A stretch of DNA of 64,000 bases from Oscheius tipulae (Eukaryota > Nematoda > Chromadorea > Rhabditida > Rhabditidae): NCBI GenBank assembly GCA_037178975.1, contig JASJZH010000004.1, positions 5,270,001 to 5,334,000 on the forward strand, written 5' to 3'. This document shows positions 23,177 through 34,513 of the stretch, piece by piece. The position numbers and the translations under genes were made by a program. Position 1 is the stretch's first letter. The number at the start of each line of letters is the position of its first letter. A model generated the notes under the pieces. It ran no database searches, was not told the origin of the DNA, and was given only the letters and a program-made list of their open reading frames with translations.

Positions 23177-23664
23177 ATGACCTCCGTCGGAGTTCCTATT
23201 AAGATCCTCCATGAAGCCGAAGGACATATCGTCACTTTAGAAACTGTCACAGGTTTTTCACTCCGTTTTCCGCAACTATCGAATATTTCAGGCGAAGTGT
23301 ACCGCGGAAAGTTGGTTGAAGCCGAGGACAACATGAATAGCCAAATGTCTGAAGTTGTGGTGACTTTCAGAGACGGAAGAACGCATCAACTTGACAATGT
23401 TTTTATTCGAGGAAATAAGGTTCGTGGAATCTCCTTCCAATCCCATTCATTCCTCTTCAGATCAGATTCATGATTTTGCCCGACATGTTGAAGAACGCTC
23501 CCATGTTCAAGAACATTGGACGCGCCCAAAAAGGTGCCATCGGTATGGGTCTCGGAGGTCCAGATGTTCGTGGGCGCGGTCGCGGAACTTCCTTCAAGAG
23601 AGGACCATCGACTCGAGGCGGTCCCCGAGGAATGTCTCGGCCCGGAGGACCTTACCGCGGCTAG
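23177..23664 (+). CDS. snr-1: Small nuclear ribonucleoprotein Sm D3
   Basis: Three exons (23177-23252, 23292-23419, 23461-23664) encode 135 residues. The Sm fold is clear: [36 protein letters not shown] (Sm1), then [21 protein letters not shown] (Sm2; one contiguous run quoted in parts elsewhere). The C-terminal tail is rich in RG dipeptides (GRGRG, RGGPRG), substrates for PRMT5-type arginine methylation. SmD3 is a core ring subunit of U1, U2, U4 and U5 snRNPs and, in nematodes, also of the SL trans-splicing snRNPs. The acceptor TTTCAG directly abuts the ATG, a textbook trans-splice site. Confidence 0.95.
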
Positions 23665-24155
23665 ACCTAAATTCAGCCGGTACAATCTAATCGTTCGGTT
23701 TAATTTTATTGTATTATTAACGGTTCCATTTTCGTAACTTTGCGATCTCCCTTCGCCCGAGTTGTTATACGCTTGTTGAACTTTTAGTAAATTTTCCATC
23801 CTCTGGGAAGAGCCGATGTTTTAATGGAAATACCAATGGTTCGACGGAAATTCCAATGTTTTATGACCCTAGTATCAATCCATCCTTATGCGACAAACGG
23901 AACTCCCGCGCGCCAGGCTAAAGAACTATCCCGGTCGAAGATGGCGCTTTTTCCGGCTAACAGGTCTAGTTTTTGAAGCATCTTAGCTGCCGGCCATCGC
24001 CATTTGGGGGCTGTTCCTTTTCTGACACAGTTCAGTCGATTCGGCGTTTGGATAAGAGCGAAGCAGATCTCGACGAGCCGATATCCTCAGCGGGTGTCCC
24101 TCTCCGGCCTTGGAACAACTTGTTCTCTTTCAATTAAGAAGAACGTTAAGCAGGC
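23665..24155. other. Intergenic region
   Basis: 3' end of snr-1 and 5' region of the methyltransferase-like gene. I see no exon. A tandem ACGGAAATTCCAATG-like motif occurs twice near 23827-23865. Confidence 0.45.
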
Positions 24156-25710
24156 ATGACAGAGAGGAGTGACACTTGTCATAACTTGGCTCATTACTCG
24201 CTCGTGAATCTCATTTTTCTATATATCATTTATTTGGTATTCCTGTACTATTCCTCGGAATTCACGACCGATGGACAGGTATGCTTCTTCACTGGAGTTT
24301 CTCTCTATAACTAGCAGTCAGTAACGTATTCCGTATGCAATACCCACTGCCTTTCCCTTCTTTGAAATATTCTAGCCGACTCTTAGAATCTGGTAGAAAG
24401 ATACGGAATTTAGCAACGTAGCAGAAACAAAGCTTCAAATTAGGTGGTATATATTTGAGCAAACCTTTCGAGTATCCCCCTGTCCTTGAAGCTATCAATT
24501 GTTTGGGAGACGCGCTATTCGCATAACATAGATGCCTATCTGTGCTGGATTTTCGTCCACGAAACAAGACATTTAAAGGTTTTTCAGAGTGTGACATTCC
24601 TTCGATACAGTCATGACTGTATAGTGGACAGTATAAGTGACATGGACAGTGAGGAGATGTGGCTCAAGTTCCCTTCAATAGTCAACAGTTGTAGTCGATT
24701 GAGACTACTCGACTTGAAAGGATACGCAAACCTGGACGAGACCAAATACCACGTACAGCGGAAGGACAAGGTTTTGTACCTCTGTCTAGTTGAATACAAA
24801 AGGTTCAGAAAGCTCCGTGTACGATAATCTCTCTGGGAATTGGAAGAGACGTAGGAGTCGAACTACAGCTAAAGAAAGATGAACCAGGTTGTCAGTTTTA
24901 CGGAGCTGATCCTGTAGAAGAGACGAACAGAAGGATATACGGAAAGGTTGGTAGCTCTGTCGACAGCGAGAGTACGTCTTTCAGTTCGGAACCTTCTTCC
25001 ATACAGCGGTCGGTGCTATGAATGGAACACATAACGCCGCAGTTCTCGACACCAAATGTAAGAAAATTACCATTTGAAATATATGTCATGTTCTTTTTGG
25101 TCCGATAGTTAGGGTCTGTTGGGTTACGGTCTTTTCTAAATTTTATCTCTCCCCGACCTGTGCTCTTTCCGCAATTGAGTTTAGGTTTGCAGTACGGTAA
25201 CGAGTTCGACGTGTAACACAATCACAAGTTATCACATGTGTTAATTGGTTTTTTGCCTGTTCAGAGAACTACCCCGCTACCGAAATAAACTTGGAATTTC
25301 AGCCTGGGATTACAAGAACCAGTCTGTTCACTACACAAACTTCTACCACTTTCTCCAGAATGACGTGAAACACACGGTTTGCTTTAGTAGTGGTCAAACT
25401 GAACATGTCATTTCAGCTAGTCGACCAGCTCATGATCGACATCGAATACGCGGAGTATGCTCTCTTCCCCCATTTACTGCTGGCCAATCGACCCGAGGAC
25501 ATGTCTTTCTGTCAAATGAACATCGAGATTCACATGGGACCGGCTAAGCAGAGGAGAGAATTTTCCACCTTCATTCACCAACTTCTCGACGAGGGAGAGT
25601 TTGTACCTCTGAGGGCAGCGACCATGCTGGGGCACATCAGACTCTACCTTCTGAACTTTTCGAATCGGACATGTAGAGAACGGTATATTGACGGATACAA
25701 AAAAGAGTAG
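24156..25710 (+). CDS. FkbM-type methyltransferase-like protein, nematode family, with signal anchor
   Basis: Exon 1 (24156-24278) encodes a short N-terminus and a hydrophobic anchor (LVNLIFLYIIYLVFLYYS). After a 309-nt intron, exon 24588-24770 continues in frame. The next exon reads KAPCTIISLGIGRDVGVE and GCQFYGADPVEE, a nucleotide/SAM-binding type Rossmann motif. Later come MIDIEYAEY and the C-terminal block FCQMNIEIHMGP and MLGHIRLYLLNFSNRTC. The same order (ISLGIGHDV, FYGADP, DAEGAEY, CQFNMEVH, MRLYFFN) occurs in a family expanded in Caenorhabditis and annotated as FkbM methyltransferase domain. The substrate is unknown. Topology suggests a Golgi or secretory location. Stop at 25708-25710. 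Confidence 0.75.
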
Positions 25711-26928
25711 ACTGTTTGTATATATTGAGTAAATCTTGTTTATTCATACTCTTACTTTTTCTGGAAGCTCTTAACTCCTATTCTCTCTCGCAATTTCTTA
25801 CCAAGTGTACGATTTAAACTTGAAGTCACACGGGAAGAGCAGACATGGGACATGAAGCGGAAAGCGACTGGAGAGCAATCTTGACTCATTGCAGTATTGT
25901 AACTCTATTTGTATTTAGATCAGAGGCTGTATACGATACCCGCCTGAACACATTATACTCTGTTTATAGTCGTGCGCTCAACTACAAATTGGCTCTCGAC
26001 TAATAGCTGCGACTCGAGTTCCGGGTTGAGAGTCCTGCTGTCAGTCGGTCATCTTGATGAACCAAAGTCTCTCGGAAAGTCCTTCAGGTACGTGAGAAAC
26101 TAATTAGGAATTTACTGAACCGTGCAAAATGAGGGGAGCGGGATCTTTATCGTCCAACTCCAACGTTCTTTTGGAGGGAGACTCTGTGTAAGTCACAAAA
26201 TATTTCCTACTGACGTGAATGCTGACAGGCAAAACACATAATAATTCTTTTACAACCCATAGAGACTGATTGTCTTAGCCACGTTTCTATCTCATTATCT
26301 CCATTGTTCAATTCCAACTGCGCACTCTAAACGTTATAAGAATACGAGTGCAGGGCTCATGTTACTACGACGTATTATCATAGGCACGAATTTATCCAAA
26401 AATTTTGTTTTCTCGATGGCCGAGCTAGGTCGTTTTTTTTTTAAACTTTTTGGTGTCTGACCACTCGGACCCACTTTTTTTGCAGTTAGGTATTCGGAGG
26501 CCTACCCTACCGGCTGTAGAATCATTGTGACTAGTATGCTACATAATACTAGGCGAATCGGTCTGGCAGTGTTCTCACACACTCGCTTCTAATGAACAAC
26601 AGCGTGAGCCTGGGTTCATTGTGATTTTCGGTCAAATTCGTGCCAAACGTGATATATAACGAAAGGTGTGAATGTTTCAGTCAAACTTTTGCATTCAAAC
26701 CTAGTTTGTTGAGCTTAGTATTAATGACGGCCCCTCACAAAACACATTATTCGATCGCTCAAACAGTGACTCGCCAATTACAATTATTTACAAGAGTGTT
26801 CCGGCTACAACTTCTTGTTGCTTTGTCAGATGACAACAAATCCAACTTTTGTCGTCATTCAGCAATCCCTCACTTCCGCTTCTAACATTCTCTTGTCTCG
26901 AGACTTATTGAAACATTCAGCTTACGGT
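25711..26928. other. Intergenic region
   Basis: No coding exon was recognised between the methyltransferase-like gene and the chemoreceptor. The sequence is AT-rich and not repetitive. Confidence 0.5.
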
Positions 26929-28887
26929 ATGGAAGCAGTCATCTTTTCGTTCTGGGCCCAAGGCTTCTTTTGCGTCGTCGCTCTCGTACTGAACAGTACT
27001 CTGGCCCTGGTCATCTATAAATCCAATCGGAAAAATTTTGGATTCTACAACTGGCTGTTGATTGGATACTGCTTTTTCGAGATTATTTACGCTGTTGTCG
27101 TCCTCCAGGCTATGCCGGTAATTTGTTTCTCGAAGAAACGGTAAATGACTACTCTTAGATCCACGTCGTCTACGAGCACACTTGGATCTTCTTCAGTTTT
27201 CGGGGACCTCTGATCGGGACATCGGTTGCTTTTTTAAGCAGCGCATCGTATTGTTTTTTCTACGAGGTATGTTTTGTTCGGAAATCTCCTTGTAAATATT
27301 GTTTTTCTAGGTGTGGATGGGATGTGTCGTTATGAATTTTATTTACCGATACGTCGTTGTTTGCCGGTAAGTTACTTCAAATGTCGGGCAGTGGGGTAAA
27401 GAGAGCTACTGTTTAAAACAATTACAAGCGGAGAACTCACAGCAAACAATGTTTACAACAACAACAAAAATTGACGCAGTGTTCGTATAAATAACCAAGA
27501 CAACAAGCGTACACGACAATTTGCAACTCGCCCTACCGAGAACCCAATGCTTCCGTCAATTCTTCCCCGACTGGTACCGGTAGCCATGCTACTGGTTGTC
27601 AACTGTTCTTCGAAGAAGCAGATGAACAATTTTGGAATCAGCAAGCAGGAGAAGAACATCAGCTGCAGTAAGTCTGCCTAGGTCATTCCCGCTCTCCTGA
27701 GTAAAGCCTGTACTCGAAGCGCAGGAGATTCACTGGTAGAGGAAGGTCCGAGACCACATCCTCTCGATCCTCGGCTACAGTGCCAGTAAACAACAGTCCG
27801 AAGATGCCACCACCTACTGTCGGAGAAATCGCAGGAGACCAGCTTCGACAAATTGAAGCAGGAGAAGAAGGAGGCTAAGAGAGCGCATGGGTTGCGCTCT
27901 TGTGTTGTACAGAATGAGGGAGACTACAGGTCTTGGAACGACAAGATGCTCAAGACAGACTTCTCCAAGTCGATTCAAGTTCGATAGGAGACTAAAATCC
28001 GTCGAACAATAATGTCAAAAATGTCCTGCTTGTTCTAATTTAACGTTTGACTTTGTCTTGGCAATAATCAGTCTCGAAAAAAATCTATTGCAGGCAAGAC
28101 TGGGCGGACGCCATCAAACAGAAGAGGTGGTGTCGATGGTTTCTTCTCTGCATGTTTCTGACGTTCATCCTCATTTGTATCGTCTGTACAACCTATGTCT
28201 GCGCCATCAACAAGATTTCTCCTGCCATGGAAACAAAGATTCAGAACGAGTTTAAGATCGAGAAGATCAAAGACATTGGGTACACTATGCTTCGTCTATT
28301 CGTAAGTATAAGTGAATACAGATAGATTAGACGGTTCAGGACCTCCAAGGAAATGTCTCTGTCTCTGGTATTCTAGCCACCGTTACTCATTTCGTTGTCG
28401 TAGCTGCCTCAGTCTCCACAATCACGTTTTGTAGCATCAAGATCTGGATTCGAATCAAAGAAATGCAGAAGATGAGAAATGGGTCGAACATCAAAATGGA
28501 GAAACAACTGTTCCGAACTCTTCTGATTCAAGTACAGAATTGATATGTGGTCAGATCATTCATATTCAGATAATTGTGCCAGTGCTTCTGTGTCATGTAC
28601 CCTCCGCGGCTCATTTGACTTTCGCCTTCTGGCAAGACTTTCCTCTCGATTTCCTAACACCCTTCTTCTCTGTCTTCACGACTATTCCAAAGGCTCTCGA
28701 TCCAATCATCGCTTTTGTTTGCATTGCAGAGTATCGAAACACTCTTCGCCGTCTTCTAGGTATTGAACATCACTAAATTGATATACTTTTTAGGCTATCC
28801 TGGATCGAAGAACTACGTGGGCACAGTGACCAATATGACCCAGACTCACAGTCAGAATCGACTCCAGGGAGAGCTCTCCGCCATCTA
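26929..28887 (+). CDS. Seven-transmembrane chemoreceptor, Str-type superfamily
   Basis: The start MEAVIFSFWAQGFF at 26929 follows an ATTCAG acceptor. Exons give TM1-2 (NSTLALVIYKSNRKNFGFYN), IHVVYEHTWIFF, VVMNFIYRYVVVCR (the YRY..CR position of TM3), RWFLLCMFLTFILI, TM5-6 ending KQLFRTLLIQ-IIVPVLLCHVP, and TM7 ALDPIIAFVCIAEYRNTLRRLLG. The spacing, the QLF(R/K)xLxIQ block and the xDP motif of TM7 followed by YR are typical of nematode str/srd/srj chemoreceptors. One intron (about 27371-28093) is unusually long and contains a coding-looking insert. Stop at 28885-28887. Ligand unknown; such receptors usually act in chemosensory neurons. Confidence 0.85.
27495..27987 (+). CDS. Possible nested gene or exon set inside a chemoreceptor intron
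   Basis: An open frame runs from about 27495 to 27676 (ends GCQLFFEEADEQFWNQQ then HQLQ). A 53-nt intron with perfect GTAAGT donor and GCGCAG acceptor leads to about 60 nt (RFTGRGRSETTSSRSSATVP), then a 50-nt intron (GTAAAC to TCGCAG) leads to a last exon (SFDKLKQEKKEAKRAHGL onward) with stop at 27985-27987. Phases match at both junctions. No in-frame ATG was found before a TAA at about 27490, so a 5' exon is missing or the copy is dead. The frame is unrelated to the host chemoreceptor. I do not recognise the product, which is Ser/Arg-rich in the middle and basic at the end. Confidence 0.35.
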
Positions 28888-31800
28888 ACCCATTAGGTTA
28901 CCTCCCATACCCTTGTCAGTGGCAGGAAGTTGTCGTCAATTTGTCCACCGGTTGAAATACAAAAATGCCCAATCAGACTGTCAGCGAGTTACCAGGTCAT
29001 TGCACTGGAAGTGATCCCAACCGGCCGACCAATTACTCCCCGTTCTATCAATCCACCTGCGATCAATTTCCAGTTACAAACACTACTTCATCGAACATCT
29101 GATCGCGTTCTCTTTCGTATCCAGTTCTTGTTGTTTTTTTTTCCGGTGATCTAGAAGTTGTTTTTAATAAGATATGAAATAATATTACGTCAATAGTTTC
29201 TTTAAAAAAAAAAACCATCCACACTCAACACTCGATTTCGATGTTTGTGTCTCCAATTTTCTCCGAAAAAGGCTATGCAATCTTTATGAGAGCTTCCAGA
29301 TGAACATGGGAGTCGGTTAAATCCAATCCAAAATTCATGGAGAACGAAATGTTAGCTGGCAGTCAAAACAGCTCTGCTTTGGGTTTGAGCAAGTAGTCAA
29401 CTTCAAACAATCTGTTGTGACTTGCTTGATAAGAGGAATAGACAGAGTGTTTTGGCCCACATGTCTACTGTTTAGATCTGTCTTTATCACCAACAACGTC
29501 ATTGTTTTTTCGACAAAAAAGTCTTCTGGTTCAACAGCTAATATGCGGCTTGAATCCGGTTCCTCTCTATTTGAGGTAGTCTTTTGTGGCTAATTTCTGA
29601 CGAGACTCCTCTGCTCTCATCCCTCGTCCAAACAACTGACCGCCCTTCGGCGCTTCTCTTCCCTTTTAGCTCCTAGTCTCTCCTCTAAACACTTTCCATC
29701 CATTTCATCTTCTTCACAAGCTTCCTCATACAATTCTCGTGTTTCCCTCCTCTTGTTTGAAACTTGGTTCGTAGTCTCTAACACGCACCGTTGTCTGTAG
29801 TTCCACTGAATAAGGCTCTAGCTGACTCATTCCGAAATACCCAACTGATCCATTTCCAGCTGGAACAGCTTCGAATAAGCGCCTGTTGACCTTGATCACT
29901 ATCAACGCAATCTCCAGTGTTTTCTGACAAAAATCTTCGCCTCTGCTTTGCTTCGGCATACTGGAAGAGAAAGAGTCGTACCACCCAGTCTCACTCTAGT
30001 GTCCTGTCGAGGTAATCGAGCATGAAAAAGTGCTGGTTCCGCTCGGCTACTTCACACCTTATGCTCATACCTAACGCTTACCAAATCAACCAAAGACCGC
30101 TCACTTCTCTCCTTCTCCTACCCGATTCTCTCAAAAAGGAATTCGCCCGACAATTGATTCCGCTCTCCACCCGCTTACGTCCGATTGCGCAGATTTTAAA
30201 CTGTTTATGCTGATGTCTTCCGTCATACCTGCACCGGAAGGGCATAAAAGAAGAGCGAGTACTCACTACTACTGTATGGAGACCGCTCCCTCTCAAGACT
30301 TGTTATTTCATCTAAACACTTGTTATTGACCACAAACTCTCTTTTATTACCTCGTTTACTGACTACTTCAAAGGTCACGCCTTCCCCTTCTTCCAGTGTC
30401 ACTTTCACAATATTTCTAGTAGGAACCTCTGCTAGACATTCCCTCTTCAAACTTTCCCAAAATTATGTGCCCACGTTAGTAACGCTCCAGTGGACTTAAT
30501 AGAGGTAGTCAACTTTTTTCACTCGGTCTGGAGTGAACATGAACCATCTTTGCAGGCCCAACCACAGATCCAATAGATCACAGTAAATTCGTGCGCGTCT
30601 AGTCAATAATCTCGTATTTATCTATCTGGCGAAAACATCCAAACTGGAGATACGCCCACCTTTTTTGTGTTCTGTTGTACAAAAACTGACTTGCAAATGA
30701 AGGTCTTCACACCGTGAACAGCTTACCATAGGATATGTAGGTTCTCTATTTTTAGCCATTCATTCTCTTCACGATCCGGTTTTTCGTCCGGTCCGTACGT
30801 CAAGAGGAAGGATTCTCGATCAGAAAGTGACCGGGAATTTTCTAACGAATAAGACTCTTGACCTTGTTCGCGGGTAACCGACCTTCTGGAGATCACGCGC
30901 GCTGTTTCAGTTACAACGCGAGAGTTCTTGTTTTTGGGAGACAAACTGGAATCAGTCAGATCGCACAACGACGTTACTTTTGGAAGACGTGTAGGTAGAG
31001 GAGAATGTGGTAGTGGGACATGAATAACCAACAATTGTCCAAAATCTACGAGAAATTGGGGGAATACAGACTTAGTCATGGTGCGAAAGTCATTAAATTG
31101 ATTCCTTGACGTAAGCCAACAGGTTTCTTGATTGGAGACAAGTATTTATTCTTTATCAATGATAAACTATTGACCCTTTCATTCTCTCCGTAGCCTGTAT
31201 CGCAGTTTTTTCGCCATTTCTGCTGAGTCCAGTAGAAATATTCTTCTTCTGAAAAAGAAACAGATAGACTCTCTTCCAAAGAGTCTTACCAGATTTGTCC
31301 TCATACAAGGATCTAGTTATTCACGTGAACAGTTTTGTCTATTACACCAGAGCTCAGTCAGAACGTCTACGCTTGCTGTTCCAAAAACCATCTTGTCAGA
31401 ACTTTACGAAATCTCCCTCTTGCTGGTGAATGGTCACAATACTGACTTCTTTTCAGAAACTGATAGAAAACTCATAGACAACGCGACCAGATCGAAAAGG
31501 TCCACCGCAAAGAGACTTGCTACACTATTGGGTAGTAATGTTTTCACGTTCTCTCCGCTCCTCAACCCCCCCCCCCCTTATTATCCCTTTTTGGACCCTT
31601 TGGGAGATGGTTCATCTTGTGATAGCAGGACTAGCCAAATTGACCTCTATTCTCGAAGAAGTGTCCCACAACAGGATGTACTTCTTTGCGCTCCATTGAA
31701 CCGTCAAAAACCAATCTTTGGTAGAATTCTTCCTCCTGAGATATATTCGTATCTTTCTGTCGCATTCGCGTCCCTAACTACCTTCCGGCACTTTTCTTTC

Positions 31801-34513
31801 CAGCCATATGACCTATGTTTTGGTTGCTGGAAAACAACTGTTCACTCAGTTGACTGAAATCACAGTCTTCTTTTCGTATCGTCAAAAACAAATTGAAATC
31901 TACGGAATAATTGATACGCGTATTCCTTTTTCATACAGTTTTCGCCGGCTTATCAATCTCGGGAACCTGTCTCGCCACACGCGTCTTTGCATAATTTTTC
32001 CCTAGGTGCGTAACTGTCCGCAGTAATCTTGCCTCACCCCGAGCCCCGCCTCGATCATAAACCCCTGAGCTCATTTTGCAGGGACACCCATCTCTCAAAG
32101 ATCTCTATTCGTTTGTTTGATTAGCCTTTTTAAATGGCCAGACGATTTCTCAATTCGTAGGAACTAAAAGATTCGGAAAGTTTCCAATTAGTCCATTTCA
32201 TCGAGCCTTCAGTTACATTTGAGCAGTTTTCTGTACTTTTCCTGAGAGAATCTAATCATTTTGGAACAAAGTTTACTCTTCCAATTAAGCAAGTTCTCAC
32301 ACAAATTACTCGGAAACGAGCATGACTTCTGGTGACGTAGGGAACAGTGCTGATTAGAAACTCAAACTGATCTCCTGTAACTCGACCGGAAAGTGGTCTC
32401 TATCCGGTGGACAGAGATAGAAGGAGCGTCAACTCTGGCCGATTAGGATACATCGATCTCAAATCCAGCTCCCGGGATTAGCCCCTCGGCTGCTCTGCTT
32501 CTTCTTTCCAGCCAAATAATCTTTTTGTCTTCCTCAATTGTCCACTATCGTTCCGGTTTCTTCTTGAACCTGCTCTCGAATTCCGAGGTGTAGCCTTTCA
32601 GGAAGCACTTTTTGACCTCTTCAGCATCTCGTCTATAGGTTCTTACCGTATTCCTTTTTGACGCACAACATTATTCCGCACTGAATAGCAATAGATTCAA
32701 TCGGATTACCGTAGACTTGTACTCGAACAGTATTTTGACTGGAACGAAGTCTGCAGTTCCCACGCCGATCTTGTTCCAGGATTACATTTCCTCTGCGCAT
32801 TTCCGAAGTCTCCGCAGCCTTTCCTCCTCTAGAACGACAAAGTCAACTCTTCAATAAGCCTCGGGGTTCAACTAGTTGTCAATGAATCATATGAAAGAGG
32901 AAAAGGCAATCAACCTTTGCTTTAGATTTCTTCTCTGCGAGTTCGCCTCGTGGAAGCCAGCAATTGGAGGCGACATAAAAGACTCGCTCCAATGCTCGCA
33001 CTTTTTGGCAATTTACGTTCTGAACCAACAATCACATTCTTCACAAAATTTTCAGTCTTTAATCCGTTTCCAGCTGATTCAGTAGGGAGTTCGTCAGCCG
33101 GCTCTCGCCCACTCTTCATGCCATTTACATAAGTTGCTACCAGGTTAAGTGTTCCTTTCAAACAACTTAATTTATACGAGACACGTCACTTTGCAGCCAA
33201 AGTGCTAATCGAAAGAGTTATATGGCGGATATCTCTCGTACATTTCTTGTTCCCTTCCTCAACAATGTTAAGCCTTTTGTTATCCCTTCCAAAAATACAC
33301 TAATAGAGTTACCGTCCGTTGTTTATTACCGGGGGCGTTGCTCAAGTTCAATTGCCCCGAGGGCTGCTGCTCCCAGCAGCTGATTTTGAATTTGCGAAGG
33401 GTGATTATTGAGTAGAGGAGAATAAAACGTTTATGTGCACGCGAAACGTTCATCTGCTGCTCAAATGAGAGAGAAGGGATCCAGACCTTCTCGACTCACT
33501 TATTCATCACGTCGACGACTTCCTGATGGCCTCTGCTCACTTTCGAGGCTCTCTCTTGCCCTCTCTCTCTGTTGGATTGATGAGAGAACATGGCAACTTC
33601 CCTTTTCAAGATTAAAGCCGATCTTTCAAGCCACAAAACTCAATCTTCAGACCCAAACTCGTCCGCCTTCTAATAATAAGAACAGACCGAAGTTATAAAC
33701 AGTAGATTAGGAACAGCTGAAATTCCAATGGCTATTCAATGAACTTCCTATTCCTCGTCGTCTAAGAAATTCTTTAAATTCTTGATTCGATGTAGCGACC
33801 AGAGCAGAAAAATGTCAGCCATTTCCGGGCACGTCCACTCCTCTGCAGGCTCCAGACGAATTCGTTCTGTGTTTATAAGTGTTCCTGAAGCTATTGATTG
33901 CACGTCTCTTTATTGGCCAAGGTTTTCTTAATCTCTTCACGAGATTCACTGAAAAGATGCTTCTTCTCGCTCGCAATATTTTGAAGAGTCTCTTCCTTCT
34001 TCGTTTTCTTTCAATTGTTCACCTTTTGGCCTCCAGTCGTCCTCCTCTGAATGCTCTCTTAATTACCGGAGAAGCCGACTAAAAAAGCCCCAGAGAAGGA
34101 GATAATTACAACGAAGGAACCCTAATTGTTTCAATTTTGCCATCTTTTCCCAAGGGGTCATGTCTCTCGCTCTTACTTCCCCCGCACAATATGGACAATA
34201 TTCTGGAAATTGGTGAGGAAATTGAATAGGTTCCTCTCCTCTTCCTCGGTTCTGTCATCGAGAGGAGAGGATTAGGAGAGAGAGCCGTCTCTCCCTCCGA
34301 TTTCACGCTCCTTGTTTCAACAACTCTTCTAAATAGCTAATCAAGCAGAATAGTCTCTCTGTTTTTGAGATAATCAGCTGCTCCGAACGCGTGTTCACTT
34401 TCCAGCTACTCTTTTTGATGATGAGCAATAACGAATTCTGTTCTTTTAGTCGCTATTTCTCTGCTCTTTCAATAAACAAAAACTATCTTCTTTCAGCGGG
34501 TCCCCTCATCAGA
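28888..34513. other. Long pyrimidine-rich stretch upstream of the Ca2+ ATPase
   Basis: About 5.6 kb with no convincing conserved gene. The plus strand is visibly rich in C and T over long runs, e.g. around 29600-29720 and 33480-33560, and contains a C11-type tract near 31567. Minus-strand frames look charged because that strand is purine-rich, but they lack matching splice sites. One candidate plus-strand exon pair lies at 31340-31857. Much of the region may be promoter, outron or long first intron of the Ca2+ ATPase gene. Confidence 0.45.

Noticed and set aside
30723..31279. Two adjacent minus-strand open frames of 118 and 67 codons
   Set aside because: No conserved motif and no acceptor/donor pair joining them. 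The donor-like GTAAGC after the longer frame has no partner exon.
32400..33160. Minus-strand charged reading frames near 32400-33160
   Set aside because: Same purine-strand effect; three frames alternate, and the only gaps offered are 14-nt pseudo-introns, far below the genome's 38-nt minimum.
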